Below are positions 16,965 through 27,038 of a DNA stretch of 64,000 nucleotides, in pieces (the first letter of the stretch is position 1; each line of letters starts with the position of its first letter). The DNA is from Bacteroidota bacterium. GTDB taxonomy: Bacteria; Bacteroidota; Bacteroidia; Bacteroidales; FEN-979. A program made the position numbers and the translations under genes. The stretch covers positions 167,925 through 231,924 of the forward strand of contig JAPLDH010000047.1 in NCBI GenBank assembly GCA_026391355.1, in the 5' to 3' direction. The notes under the pieces are model-generated. The model ran no database searches and was not told the DNA's origin. It worked only from the letters and a program-made list of their open reading frames with translations.

Positions 16965-19298
16965 ATGAAAAGATTGATATGCCTTTTCTTCTTTTGTTTT
17001 GTCTGGTTATCCTGTATATACTCACAAAAGATTACCGGTCCTTTCATAATGAAACCCATTTATTTTAATATTTCTCCACCATTAATTTCCCTCACAAAAC
17101 CTTTATCCGTTAAACCGGAAAGTCGAAAAGCTGAAAGAGCGGAAAAAGAGATTTGGAATTGGTTCCGGAAAAACCAGAAACGCAACAGGTCACGGAAAAA
17201 TTCAAATGATCAACTCAGACAGGAGTATTTCGGGAAAATCCAACCTGACTCTGTTCTCGGGAATTTTGATGGCACACCGAACATGAATACGGCTATTCCA
17301 CCGGATACTTATGGTGATGTGGGTACAGACCATTATTTTCATATGGTGAATCTCTCATTTACGATCTTCAATAAATCCGGGAATATTCTTCTTGGCCCAA
17401 TGAGTACAGGTGATATCTGGAACGGGTTACCTTATTCTTCAAATTCAGGGGATGGGATTATTCTTTACGACGACCAGGCCGACCGCTGGTTTATCACCAC
17501 GCTGTGTTTGCCTTCTTTCTCATCACCTCCCTATTTCGTTATGGTTGCGGTTTCACAGACCTCGGACCCTGCCGGAGCCTGGTATCGCTGGGAGTATCAG
17601 TTCGAGGATATTCCCGATTATCCGAAATTCGGTATCTGGCGGGATGCCTATTTTATGTCCTGTAACCGTTTTCAGAACCAGAATACTTTCAATGGTGCAT
17701 GTACAGCGGCTTTTGACCGGTCAGCCATGCTTGCAGGTGATCCTTCACCAACAATGGTATCGTTCACAATTTCTTCGAATACGAACATCACCTCAATCCT
17801 CCCTGCTGATTGCGACGGCCCATTCCCTCCGGCTGGAACTCCTGGTTATTTTGCCTATTTGGGCTCAGATTTTCTCGGAATATATGAATTTCATACCAAC
17901 TGGACCAATCCTGGAGCCGCAACTTTCGGGAACCTGAATAAGCTAAATACAGGGTCATATAATTCCAATATCCAGGGAATACCACAAAAAGGTTCGTCAA
18001 TAAAGCTCGATCCGATCTCCGACCGGCTCATGTACCGGCTGCAGGTTCGGAAATTCAGCGATCACCAGTCGATGGTCGTAAACCATACCGTCAGGGTAGG
18101 AAACCGGGCAGGGATCAGGTGGTACGAGATGAGACGAACAACCGGTAACTGGTCATTGTACCAGCAGTCGACCTATGCCCCCGACAGCAATAACCGCTGG
18201 ATGGGCAGCATGGCAATGGATTCTGCAGGAAATATTGCACTTGGGTTTTCTGTATCCGGTTATGATCTTTTTCCCTCCGTCCGTTTTACAGGAAGAATGA
18301 AAAATGATCCACCCGGGCAGATGACCATTGCTGAGCAATCAATTATTGAAGGAGGCGGCGCACAAACTCATCCATCAGGTTTTACCACCCGATGGGGCGA
18401 TTACAGTTCCATGACTGTCGACCCTTCGGATCCATCCGTTTTCTGGTACACACAGCAATATTATCCTGTATCGGCGGATATCGACTGGCATACAAGGATC
18501 GCCTCTTTCTCCTTTGCAAACATTCTGGATATAAATACTACCGCTGCTTTTTCGAGCATCTGTCCGGGACAATCCGACCAATTGGATGTGGAGGTTTCTG
18601 GAGGTATAGGAAGCTATACCTTTTCCTGGACTTCCATCCCGGAAGGATTTACTTCCTCATTGAAGAATCCCTTGATTTCTCCTGAATTTCCAACCAGGTA
18701 CATTGTCATTGTCTCATCAGGAAACCAGTCAAGAACTGATACCACCCGGGTCGATATCACACCGCCGCCTATTGTGTTTGCAGGTGATGATACCATATGC
18801 TGCAGGCAAATTGCTGAAATCCGCCTCACCGGAAACGCTGAAAATTATACCTCCCTCAAATGGATTACAACAGGTGATGGCACTTTTACTGATCCGGTTT
18901 CATTATATACCACCTATATTCCCGGACCAAAAGACCGGATCCGCAGCATTATAGACCTTCAACTGATAGCTTATCCCAGGACTCCCTGTCCGGTCGTATC
19001 TGATCATAAACTGATCAGGATGGATACCTGCTCGGGTATCCCGTCGATCGGACCTGGAAACAATACCAGGTATATCTATCCAAATCCTGGGCCGGGTATG
19101 TTCACTTTATCTCTTCCCAGCGATGCAGTCCTTTTTGAAATATCAGATATGGCAGGAAAGATGATCCTTTCAAGAGATGTTTCTGCTATGAAGAGTAAAG
19201 AAATTTTCATCAACCTTTCTGATAAACCTAAAGGAATATACCCCATCAGGATTGTATTGAAAAGCCGGATAATCAGGGATAAACTGGTTCGGGACTGA
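16965..19298 (+). CDS. exported protein with Ig-like module and T9SS sorting domain
   Basis: About 777 residues from the ATG at 16965, which starts the signal peptide MKRLICLFFFCFVWLSC; an ATG at 16944 is also in frame. Residues of roughly 95-520 form a large domain (PDTYGDVGTDHYFHMVNLSF, ADRWFITTL, DYPKFGIW) that is clearly shared with the protein at 47900-50983. One Ig/PKD-like module follows (GGIGSYTFSWTSIPEGF), then an AGDDTICC...WITTGDGTF module also found in both proteins at 45626-50983, and a C-terminal sorting domain (YIYPNPGPGMFTLSL). I know no enzymatic role for the large domain. It probably acts at the cell surface. Confidence 0.8.
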   Translation: MKRLICLFFFCFVWLSCIYSQKITGPFIMKPIYFNISPPLISLTKPLSVKPESRKAERAEKEIWNWFRKNQKRNRSRKNSNDQLRQEYFGKIQPDSVLGNFDGTPNMNTAIPPDTYGDVGTDHYFHMVNLSFTIFNKSGNILLGPMSTGDIWNGLPYSSNSGDGIILYDDQADRWFITTLCLPSFSSPPYFVMVAVSQTSDPAGAWYRWEYQFEDIPDYPKFGIWRDAYFMSCNRFQNQNTFNGACTAAFDRSAMLAGDPSPTMVSFTISSNTNITSILPADCDGPFPPAGTPGYFAYLGSDFLGIYEFHTNWTNPGAATFGNLNKLNTGSYNSNIQGIPQKGSSIKLDPISDRLMYRLQVRKFSDHQSMVVNHTVRVGNRAGIRWYEMRRTTGNWSLYQQSTYAPDSNNRWMGSMAMDSAGNIALGFSVSGYDLFPSVRFTGRMKNDPPGQMTIAEQSIIEGGGAQTHPSGFTTRWGDYSSMTVDPSDPSVFWYTQQYYPVSADIDWHTRIASFSFANILDINTTAAFSSICPGQSDQLDVEVSGGIGSYTFSWTSIPEGFTSSLKNPLISPEFPTRYIVIVSSGNQSRTDTTRVDITPPPIVFAGDDTICCRQIAEIRLTGNAENYTSLKWITTGDGTFTDPVSLYTTYIPGPKDRIRSIIDLQLIAYPRTPCPVVSDHKLIRMDTCSGIPSIGPGNNTRYIYPNPGPGMFTLSLPSDAVLFEISDMAGKMILSRDVSAMKSKEIFINLSDKPKGIYPIRIVLKSRIIRDKLVRD

Positions 19299-19323
19299 CT
19301 AAAAAACTTTCCGGATCATGGAT

Positions 19324-19962
19324 TTATCTCATATCAATCACTTCCACTCCCGGATATTGTTTTGGATTAAAGCTAAAATCGGCATTGGTGACCGGTACAT
19401 CAGTGGAGAACTTTGTGACCTTATAGGTAAATACATTGCTATTCTTATCAAACAACATAAAACTTTTTACCTGTAACCTGGTTTTATCAATGGCAACAAT
19501 TGCTTTCGTAATTGTCTTTGATGCCTTTGGAGTCAACTCAACCGTTTCGATATTCGGATCGGTTTGGTTCTTATCCCTGATGATCTTTGGCTTGTAGTTT
19601 TCATTATAGGAGGTGAGCAGTTTGGATGGGGTGAGCGCTTCATCCTTTTCGTTCAGGTTATTTATCTGTACTTCGTTGGATTCCTGGATATAGGTCCAGA
19701 TGGTTTTTCCGTCACAGATGACGATCTGGCCGGCAACAGAAAGCCGGTATTTATCCCCCTGGATCAACAATGATCCAGTCTTAACCTCATTGATCTTTGC
19801 CTGTTTATTCTCCATTGTATAGGAGAATTCAGCTTTAATTGACTTATATGCTTTTGTTTTTGCGCTTACCTCATCAAGCAGGGAAACTGCTTTCTGATCC
19901 CTGGTCTGTGAAAACCCGGTTAATACGCTCAAGAGGAATGGAATGATCAGTAATTTATACAT
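19324..19962 (-). CDS. lolA: LolA-like outer-membrane lipoprotein carrier protein
   Basis: A 212-residue protein with a signal peptide (MYKLLIIPFLLSVLTGFSQ) and the LolA fold pattern: AKTKAYKSIKAEFSYTM, then GSLLIQGDKYRLSVAGQIVICDGKTIWTY, which corresponds to the conserved LolA strands, and a C-terminal FSFNPKQYPGVEVIDMR. LolA shuttles lipoproteins across the periplasm to the outer membrane. It lies 29 bases after ftsK in the same direction, an arrangement often seen in Bacteroidota. The gene upstream on the other strand converges on it with a 25-base gap that holds no clear terminator. Confidence 0.88.
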   Translation of the reverse strand: MYKLLIIPFLLSVLTGFSQTRDQKAVSLLDEVSAKTKAYKSIKAEFSYTMENKQAKINEVKTGSLLIQGDKYRLSVAGQIVICDGKTIWTYIQESNEVQINNLNEKDEALTPSKLLTSYNENYKPKIIRDKNQTDPNIETVELTPKASKTITKAIVAIDKTRLQVKSFMLFDKNSNVFTYKVTKFSTDVPVTNADFSFNPKQYPGVEVIDMR

Positions 19963-19991
19963 TCTAAAAGGTTATTAATTTTTGTCTTCTT

Positions 19992-22481
19992 TTAATACTC
20001 CCCAAGTTCTTTCAGGTGTATCTCCAAAGATATTATGTCCTTATATCTAACTTCCCTTGCCTTGCTTCCTTCAAAGGGGCCGACAATGCCGGCCGATTCA
20101 AGTTGATCGATGATGCGTCCTGCACGGTTATAACCAAGTTTGAGGCGGCGCTGTAATAATGAAGTTGAACCCTGCTGATGCTGAACGATCAAACGTGCAG
20201 CCTCTGCAAAGAGTTCATCCTTTTGGTTGGGATCAAAATCCTTGTTGCCTTCCGGTTCTTCATCATTGAACTCAGGAAGGGAATGGGCTTGTAAGAACCC
20301 TCTTTGGGAACCGATATATTCTGTGACCCGTTCAATTTCAGGTGTGTCCACAAAGGCGCACTGGATGCGTACCAGATCGCTGCCGGTGGATAAAAGCATA
20401 TCACCACGGCCAATCAACTGATCAGCGCCACTTGAATCCAGGATCGTTCTTGAGTCAATCTTGGAGATGACACGAAATGCAATACGTGCAGGGAAATTTG
20501 CCTTGATAGTCCCGGTGATGATATTCACCGATGGACGTTGGGTTGCAATGATCAGGTGGATACCTACCGCTCTTGCGAGTTGTGCCAGTCGTGTCAGGGG
20601 TGTTTCGATCTCCCTCCCTGCAGTCATGATCAGATCTGCAAACTCATCGATGACCAGAATGAGATAGGGAAGGAACTTATGATCATTTTCCGGATTCAGC
20701 TTACGCGCTATAAATTTCTCATTGTATTCCTTGATGTTTCTTACCTGTGCATCTTGCAGCAGGTCATACCGCTTATCCATTTCAATATTCAGTGAATTCA
20801 GGGTACGGATCACTTTCTTGGTATCGGTAATGATGGCCTCATCCGAGTCGGGCAATTTGGCGAGGTAATGTCTTTCAATCTTGGAGAAGAGGGACAACTC
20901 TACTTTCTTCGGATCGATCATGATAAATTTGATGACCGATGGATGTTTTTTATAGAGGAGCGAGGTAATGATCGTGTTCAGACCCACCGATTTTCCCTGA
21001 CCGGTTGCTCCCGCCATCAGGATATGCGGCAACTTTGTCAGGTCGGCAATGTAGATTTCGTTTGAAATGGTTTTGCCCAGAACGAAAGGAAGATCGAATG
21101 AAGACTTCTGAAATTTGTCGGAGGCAATCAATGATTTGATCGAAACAATTTCGGGGTTTTGGTTTGGTACTTCAATACCAATGGTTCCTTTGCCAGGTAT
21201 TGGAGCAATGATCCTGATACCAAAGGCAGAAAGGCTTAGTGCAATATCATCTTCCAGGTTTTTAATTTTCGAAATACGGACACCCGCCTCAGGAACGATC
21301 TCATATAATGTAACGGTAGGGCCGATTGACGCTTTGATCTTCTGGATCTTGATATCATAGTTCTTCAGCGTTTCAACAATCCGCTCTTTATTGGCTTCCA
21401 ACTCCTCTTTATTGACATTCAGCGAATCACCAAGATAATCATTCAACAAATCCAGAGGAGGAAATTTATAATCACGAAGCTCGAGCGTTGGATCATACCG
21501 GGTATCAATTGTATAATGTTCATTCCCGTTTGGAGGGGGTCCATCAGAGATCTCCAAGGGTACGGGAACCTCAATCTGCAATTCAACCCCGCTGTGTTTC
21601 GGTTCAGGTGAGATTTCGGCAGGATTCTGATCGCTAGGAACTGGTTGGGGAGGTTCAGGTGCCAGATCGAGCAATATATTGCTTTTTCTTGCATTTTCGG
21701 AAGGATTTACCGGCTCAATTTCTTCAGCAGCCTGACCTGGCTGTGATAAATCCATGGAAACAGGAACCTCCTGCTTCTCCTTTTTTTTAATCCAGCGGAA
21801 AGGAATATTGAATGCAAGGATCAGAAAGCTCAGAAATGTAAAACCAAGCAGAAGGATCAAGCCTGAATATCCAAGATATTCAGTAAGTAAAACATTCATC
21901 TGGAATCCATATACTCCGTATAAATAATCCTCTCCCGGGAACGCTGCATTTAAGGCAACAGGAATCCAGACCAGACCAAAAAATGAATACTTTAATGCTC
22001 GTTTGATACCTATCCGGGATATATTAAAAAATATCTTTGACCCAAGCAGGAGGAGTATGAGGGTTAAAAGGAATGAAGCAACACCCAATCCCTTTGTTAT
22101 GACAAGATAAGAGGTTAGTGCACCCAACTTCCCCATCCAGTTATAAACAGGATATTTGCTGTTCAGAAAATTTCTGAATGAGAGGTTGGAAAGAATATCG
22201 TTTGCAAAACTGGAGTCTTCCTGGTAAGTCTGAAAATAGGAAATGAAAGCCAGTACCAGATAAATCGCCAATACCAGGCAAATCAAACCACCAACCCGGT
22301 AATGACGTTCATTAACAGGTTTTTTGGGTTTCTTTTCTCTTTTGGGCTTTTCGGTCTTTCCAGGTTTTTCCTTTGGATCCGTTTTAGAGGACTTCTTCTT
22401 TTTTGGTTCTTCTGTTTTTTCCGCTATAACCGGTTCTTCCCTGAAACTGTTGGCCCTGATTGGATTGGTTTGTTTTGCCAT
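19992..22481 (-). CDS. ftsK: DNA translocase FtsK/SpoIIIE
   Basis: 829 residues. A Lys/Pro/Glu-rich cytoplasmic head precedes four transmembrane segments (about residues 65-235), a Pro/Glu-rich linker, and the motor domain. Walker A is GATGQGKSVG near residue 488, the Walker B-type region is YLILVIDEFADLIM, and IATQRPSVNIITGTIKANFP is a family hallmark. The C-terminal gamma winged-helix domain (TSLLQRRLKLGYNRAGRIID), which reads KOPS-type polarity sequences, is intact. FtsK moves chromosome ends across the septum and activates XerCD at dif. It sits between the DUF4412 gene and lolA with short gaps, probably one operon. Confidence 0.96.
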   Translation of the reverse strand: MAKQTNPIRANSFREEPVIAEKTEEPKKKKSSKTDPKEKPGKTEKPKREKKPKKPVNERHYRVGGLICLVLAIYLVLAFISYFQTYQEDSSFANDILSNLSFRNFLNSKYPVYNWMGKLGALTSYLVITKGLGVASFLLTLILLLLGSKIFFNISRIGIKRALKYSFFGLVWIPVALNAAFPGEDYLYGVYGFQMNVLLTEYLGYSGLILLLGFTFLSFLILAFNIPFRWIKKKEKQEVPVSMDLSQPGQAAEEIEPVNPSENARKSNILLDLAPEPPQPVPSDQNPAEISPEPKHSGVELQIEVPVPLEISDGPPPNGNEHYTIDTRYDPTLELRDYKFPPLDLLNDYLGDSLNVNKEELEANKERIVETLKNYDIKIQKIKASIGPTVTLYEIVPEAGVRISKIKNLEDDIALSLSAFGIRIIAPIPGKGTIGIEVPNQNPEIVSIKSLIASDKFQKSSFDLPFVLGKTISNEIYIADLTKLPHILMAGATGQGKSVGLNTIITSLLYKKHPSVIKFIMIDPKKVELSLFSKIERHYLAKLPDSDEAIITDTKKVIRTLNSLNIEMDKRYDLLQDAQVRNIKEYNEKFIARKLNPENDHKFLPYLILVIDEFADLIMTAGREIETPLTRLAQLARAVGIHLIIATQRPSVNIITGTIKANFPARIAFRVISKIDSRTILDSSGADQLIGRGDMLLSTGSDLVRIQCAFVDTPEIERVTEYIGSQRGFLQAHSLPEFNDEEPEGNKDFDPNQKDELFAEAARLIVQHQQGSTSLLQRRLKLGYNRAGRIIDQLESAGIVGPFEGSKAREVRYKDIISLEIHLKELGEY

Positions 22482-22495
22482 GTCCTGAGAAATCT

Positions 22496-23182
22496 TTATT
22501 GACCCATTCCACCGAATTTGCTCTGTAATTCCTCCTTGGTAATTACTTTGTATTCAGCGGGGATTTCAAATTCCTTAATGGATATGCTTTTCTTCTCCAC
22601 TGCTGTTGCAGAGAATACCATGGTAAACTGAGGGGTTTTCATGGAGAATTCAAGCATTACGCCATCGATATCCTTGTAAATAGGATTGTCAAAATTTGCA
22701 GCTTTAGTACCAAGTTCATTGGTATAATAAACCTCATATGTTGATTTGACGCCATCATCATTTACCGTGACAATTGCTTTCTTACAAGTGTATCCTGCAA
22801 TGACCTTCGTTTCATTTGTGACTGATACAGTTGCTGCAGGCTCTTTTGCGTTTTCCTTGTCAATCTCAGCATTGGTCATCTGAATGGCATATTTCTGCCC
22901 CATGATGTCCATGAGCGTAATTTTCGATTTGTCTTTATAATCGGTGATTTCAATCTGATCACCCATTTGGGTTTTGATCTCTGTTCTGGCTTTTGCTTCC
23001 TTGATCGATATAGTCAGCATTTTTGGGAGCATAGCCTGTTGGCTTTCATTGAATTTACTTTCAGGATATGAAATTTTGAAAGTAATGATCCCTTCAAACG
23101 ATTTTGAACCGGCCATTAATACATTGCAGAAAAGAAAAGTAGTTGCAAATAAGGTAGAAACGAATAAAATTGTTTTTTTCAT
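22496..23182 (-). CDS. DUF4412-family exported protein
   Basis: About 228 residues from the ATG at 23182, which opens a signal peptide (MKKTILFVSTLFATTFLFCN); the ORF is open 15 codons further but without signal character. After cleavage the sequence SFEGIITFKISYPESKF and a mid-region AGYTCKKAIVTV with a single cysteine match the DUF4412 family of periplasmic or outer-membrane beta-rich proteins of Bacteroidota. No function is established. It is followed by ftsK after 14 bases and preceded by lepB, all co-oriented. Confidence 0.75.
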   Translation of the reverse strand: MKKTILFVSTLFATTFLFCNVLMAGSKSFEGIITFKISYPESKFNESQQAMLPKMLTISIKEAKARTEIKTQMGDQIEITDYKDKSKITLMDIMGQKYAIQMTNAEIDKENAKEPAATVSVTNETKVIAGYTCKKAIVTVNDDGVKSTYEVYYTNELGTKAANFDNPIYKDIDGVMLEFSMKTPQFTMVFSATAVEKKSISIKEFEIPAEYKVITKEELQSKFGGMGQ

Positions 23183-23233
23183 GATTAAATTATTTAGCGT
23201 GTTAATAACATTATTCATTGTAAGCAAATGTAA

Positions 23234-24748
23234 TTATTTTACGATTCTGAAGAGTTTATTGAATCGTATTTTTCCGCTGAAAAGTGATTTGTTCGGATCG
23301 AGGGAAAGCCAGACAAAAAAAGCTTTTCCGACAACATGATCTTCGGGAACAAATCCCCAGTAACGTGAATCCATCGAGTTATGACGGTTATCACCCATCA
23401 TCCAGTAGTAATTCATCCGGAAAGTATAGGAGTCGGATTCCTTCCCGTTTATGTAAATCTTCCCATTCTTCTCTTCCAGCTTGTTTCCTTCAAAAACCAC
23501 GATAATCCGCCTGTAAAAACAGATGTTCCCCGGATTCAGGTTAACGGTGGCTCCTTTTTTGGGAATATAAACGGGGCCGAAATTATCAACATTCCATCGA
23601 TAAGTTGAATCAAAGGGAAACATATTCGGATCATATATACCTTTTTGCTGTATGATTGGTTCGATCGAACTGACATTGCTGAATTGGCGAAGCTTCCCAA
23701 GCGATTCATCGGAAAGGGTAATCTCGTAATTGCTGTTATTATCCGTTGAGATGTTTTCCGTAATGTCGAGCTTTTCAAGATTTCGCTGGTTGATAAAGCT
23801 TCCATCCGTATGAACCACATATTTGAATTGACGGTTCCCCGGGTTTTTTTCCTCTTTTCCGTTGATGTAAACTTTACGGTTGACAATGTTAATTGTATCG
23901 CCGCCAATCCCTATGCAGCGTTTAATAAAATTTTCGCGCTTATCCACCGGACGGTATATAATATCTCCAAAATAACTCTTATTGGTCCATACTGCATCTC
24001 TTCCAAACTGTCTCACCAACTGGTTATAGCTTGCATTGCTCTGGAATTTGGTGGACACTGTATCTCCGTCGGGAAAGTTGAATACGACAACATCCATGTT
24101 TTTAATGTCAGCCAGTCCCGGGAAACGATAATATTTCAGCTTGATCCATTCAAGGTATGATTTGGTCGTTTCAGTTAACGGTAGTGTGTGATGAACAAAT
24201 GGAAAAGAGATGGGGGTATTGGGAACTTTCGGACCATAATGGATTTTGCTGACAAAGAGATAATCACCCACAAGCAGGGTCTTTTCCATCGATGAGGTGG
24301 GAATAGTGTAAGCCTCGATCAGGAAAATGCGGATGATACTGGCAGCGATCACAGCGAAAATAACGGCATCCACCCATTCGCGGACCTGAGATTTTTTGAT
24401 TTCCGGTCTCTCATTTGGATCCAGATACACCTCTTTCCTATAAAACCCTAAATAAGGAAGATAAATGCCCGGAAAAATAACACCGAGTGCCTGTGCGCCC
24501 AATCCATTCTTGTTAAAACATTTACAGATCTCTACGATCATCAGCAACAGTACGAAAACGTTGATGAAAGGGATCAACAGAAAAACATACCACCATATGG
24601 GTTTACGGATAATTTTCAACCAGATATACAGATTATAGAACGGGATCAGTACTATCCATCCTTTATAACCTGCTTTCCCGTAAATACCCCATAATCCTGC
24701 AACTGAGGTAATGATAAATAAAACTGATAAGGGGAGAATAATGTTCAT
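23234..24748 (-). CDS. lepB: signal peptidase I with N-terminal membrane extension
   Basis: 504 residues, longer than classical LepB and typical for Bacteroidota. The N-terminal 100 residues form a hydrophobic DUF5684-like domain with about three membrane segments, and a further membrane anchor spans about residues 126-146. The catalytic serine is S153 in IPTSSMEKTL, and the general-base lysine is K276 in NFIKRCIGIGGD. The box MMGDNRHNSMDSRYWGFVP near the C-terminus is intact. A 100-residue insertion lies between the catalytic boxes. The enzyme removes signal peptides from exported proteins, including the T9SS cargo encoded nearby. Confidence 0.95.
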   Translation of the reverse strand: MNIILPLSVLFIITSVAGLWGIYGKAGYKGWIVLIPFYNLYIWLKIIRKPIWWYVFLLIPFINVFVLLLMIVEICKCFNKNGLGAQALGVIFPGIYLPYLGFYRKEVYLDPNERPEIKKSQVREWVDAVIFAVIAASIIRIFLIEAYTIPTSSMEKTLLVGDYLFVSKIHYGPKVPNTPISFPFVHHTLPLTETTKSYLEWIKLKYYRFPGLADIKNMDVVVFNFPDGDTVSTKFQSNASYNQLVRQFGRDAVWTNKSYFGDIIYRPVDKRENFIKRCIGIGGDTINIVNRKVYINGKEEKNPGNRQFKYVVHTDGSFINQRNLEKLDITENISTDNNSNYEITLSDESLGKLRQFSNVSSIEPIIQQKGIYDPNMFPFDSTYRWNVDNFGPVYIPKKGATVNLNPGNICFYRRIIVVFEGNKLEEKNGKIYINGKESDSYTFRMNYYWMMGDNRHNSMDSRYWGFVPEDHVVGKAFFVWLSLDPNKSLFSGKIRFNKLFRIVK

Positions 24749-24807
24749 AATCGTGAATTTTGTCTTATTCCAAACGGAGATATTTACTTTTTCTTATTAT
24801 CTCAGGC

Positions 24808-25530
24808 TTAAAATGAATGAAAGATCATGTCTTTCATTTCAAAACAGCCTTTTTTACCATGTAACCATTCAGCAGCCATAACCGCTCCCATTGCTAATCC
24901 CCTGCGGTTTTTTGCAGTATGTATAATTTCAATAAAATCATTCTCTGATTCATATCTCACTTTGTGGGTTCCCGGTTCATTTTCCTTGCGATATGATTTA
25001 ATGCCAATTTCTTCCGGGTTTTCGGCTCTTTCTTTCACCCATTTTCCCAACCTGTCGATGCTATGGATGATGTCATTGGCCAGTACAATAGCAGTTCCAC
25101 TTGGAGCGTCCTGCTTATGGATATGGTGGGTTTCCTCAATCGAAATCTCGTATTCTGACCGGTCAGACATCAGTTTCGCAAGGGTGCTGTTGAGTTTAAA
25201 GAAAAGGTTCACTCCGATACTGAAGTTGGGTGCATAGAAAAGAGATTGATTTCGATCAACACACTCCTTTTTTATTTCATCAAGATCATCATACCAGCCG
25301 GTTGTACCTGCAACAACCGGTACATTCGCGTCAAAACACCGATGGATATTGTCCACTGCGCTTGATGGAAATGAAAAATCGATGGCGATATCAGCATCTT
25401 TCAGATTTGACCCCGATTTCTCCCAATCATCTTCTGAGTCAATGATCAGGCAAATCGAATGGTCCATTTTTTCTGCGATACGTTCGATCTCCTGTCCCAT
25501 CTTTCCATATCCAAGCAAAGCAATTTTCAT
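24808..25530 (-). CDS. dapB: 4-hydroxy-tetrahydrodipicolinate reductase
   Basis: A 240-residue DapB of the lysine and diaminopimelate pathway. The N-terminal Rossmann motif is LLGYGKMGQEIE, the nucleotide-binding VAGTTGWYDDL follows, and the substrate-binding signature EETHHIHKQDAPSGTA contains the catalytic His and Lys region. FYAPNFSIGVNLFF is also conserved. Length is at the short end of the family but all motifs are present. It lies between the DUF5683 gene and lepB in a co-oriented run that runs from DUF3276 to lolA. Confidence 0.96.
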   Translation of the reverse strand: MKIALLGYGKMGQEIERIAEKMDHSICLIIDSEDDWEKSGSNLKDADIAIDFSFPSSAVDNIHRCFDANVPVVAGTTGWYDDLDEIKKECVDRNQSLFYAPNFSIGVNLFFKLNSTLAKLMSDRSEYEISIEETHHIHKQDAPSGTAIVLANDIIHSIDRLGKWVKERAENPEEIGIKSYRKENEPGTHKVRYESENDFIEIIHTAKNRRGLAMGAVMAAEWLHGKKGCFEMKDMIFHSF

Positions 25531-25554
25531 ATTCTCATGAAATTTAATTGAATC

Positions 25555-26157
25555 CTAAAATTTAATACTCAGTTTAAACCCTGTTAGTAATTTTCTTTGA
25601 TGAACCTGATCAGGAATCAGCGGATCAAGTTTGATTGTCAGATCCTTGCTTACATTATAGGTGAACAGATTAGCATCAACCGATGCATCAACGATGTTCA
25701 GTACATACAAAACGGCCGTCAGCAGACAACTGATCTCCAGGTTCCTTCTGTAATATTCCCTTCCCGATAAAAGATCATTCGCGGTATATTTGCTTACCAG
25801 ATCTGCATATTTTCCATTAAAAATACTATCCACAGATTCTATATAAGCGCCTTTAAACGTGTTGTATTCCTGGGCATTTGTGACGATGAAATAGGTAAGT
25901 ACACCGAATCCTGCATAAATGATCGGTACTTTCCAATACTTTTTGTTATAAACCTGGCCTAAACCGGGCAACAGCGCCGACATAATTGTAGCTTTCGAAG
26001 GCGAATGTTTCTTTTCCATAAGGGAATCAGGAACAGAGGTCTTAAGGTCTGGTTTTATTGTCTGGCATTCAGCCCCCATATCGACAAGGGAGAATAAAAG
26101 AACAATGATCAATACTGTTCTCTGGACAGGCAACACACATATTCTTTTGGTTATCAT
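25555..26157 (-). CDS. DUF5683 domain membrane protein
   Basis: 200 residues with an N-terminal signal or anchor segment (about residues 14-30) and the DUF5683 core: SKATIMSALLPGLGQVYNKKYWKVPIIYAGFGV, where a Gly-rich hydrophobic hairpin precedes a second membrane segment. The family is widespread beside parAB and dapB in Bacteroidota; its role is not known. Its start overlaps the parB stop by four bases, so it is translationally coupled to parB. No catalytic residues are recognisable. Confidence 0.78.
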   Translation of the reverse strand: MITKRICVLPVQRTVLIIVLLFSLVDMGAECQTIKPDLKTSVPDSLMEKKHSPSKATIMSALLPGLGQVYNKKYWKVPIIYAGFGVLTYFIVTNAQEYNTFKGAYIESVDSIFNGKYADLVSKYTANDLLSGREYYRRNLEISCLLTAVLYVLNIVDASVDANLFTYNVSKDLTIKLDPLIPDQVHQRKLLTGFKLSIKF

Positions 26158-27038
26158 TCAAGCATGGATGCAATCCTGTCAAATTCTTCATCCGACCGGA
26201 AAGGAATGATAATGGAACCCTTTCCATTTGCGGTGATCTTCACTTCTACGCGGGTATCCAGACGGGTATTAAGGGATTTCCTGATTTTCTCCATTTTTTC
26301 CTGCAGTACAGGGTAGGAAGGGCTTTTTACCGGTTTTTTTTCTTTTCCGGCATTTCTGACGAGCTCCTCCACTTGTCTGACGGATAGCTTCTTATTAATT
26401 ATATTCTGAAGAATCCTGAGTTGTTCTTTTTCATCTTCGATAGTAATCAGGGCACGGGCATGACCCATAGAGATTGTTGTATTCCGGATGGCAATCTGAA
26501 CTTCTGTTGGAAGTTTGAGAAGCCTGATATAGTTTGAAATGGTTGAACGGTCTTTTCCAACCTTTGGACTGAGATCTTCCTGCCGGATCTGACATTCTTC
26601 AATCAACCGCTGAAAACTGATAGCAATTTCGAGTGGGTTAAGATCGGAGCGGTGAATATTTTCCACCAGCGCCATTTCGAGCATCTGTTCATCATTGGCC
26701 ACCCTTATATAAGCAGGTACCTCATAAAGACCGGCGACTTTCGAAGCTTTCAGGCGCCGTTCTCCTGCAATAAGCTGGTAATGATCATACCCCATCTTTC
26801 GAACCGTTATGGGTTGAATTATCCCCTGATTTTGGATGGAAATAACCAATTCAGCAAGTTCCGTTTCATCAAAATGAGTACGTGGCTGGAAGGGATTTGA
26901 CTCGATCCTGTCGATGGGTACCATAGCAATTGCACCGACAACAAATTCTCCTGAAATATCTTTTGATGTGATATCTGTTTCCGGACTTTCGAGGATGGCG
27001 CTAAGTCCTCTGCCCAATGCCTTTTTTTTTCCCTGCAT
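26154..27038 (-). CDS. parB: chromosome-partitioning protein ParB
   Basis: A 294-residue ParB/Spo0J CTPase clamp. It starts MQGKKKALGRGLSAIL as chromosomal ParBs do, has the NPFQPRTHFDETELAELV and GERRLKASKVAG boxes of the nuclease-like N-terminal domain, a central HTH (LSPKVGKDRSTISNYIRLLKLP), and a C-terminal dimerisation domain. The stop of parA directly abuts its start. It loads on parS sites to organise the origin region; I could not see a parS-like 16-mer in the adjoining sequence. Confidence 0.95.
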   Translation of the reverse strand: MQGKKKALGRGLSAILESPETDITSKDISGEFVVGAIAMVPIDRIESNPFQPRTHFDETELAELVISIQNQGIIQPITVRKMGYDHYQLIAGERRLKASKVAGLYEVPAYIRVANDEQMLEMALVENIHRSDLNPLEIAISFQRLIEECQIRQEDLSPKVGKDRSTISNYIRLLKLPTEVQIAIRNTTISMGHARALITIEDEKEQLRILQNIINKKLSVRQVEELVRNAGKEKKPVKSPSYPVLQEKMEKIRKSLNTRLDTRVEVKITANGKGSIIIPFRSDEEFDRIASMLE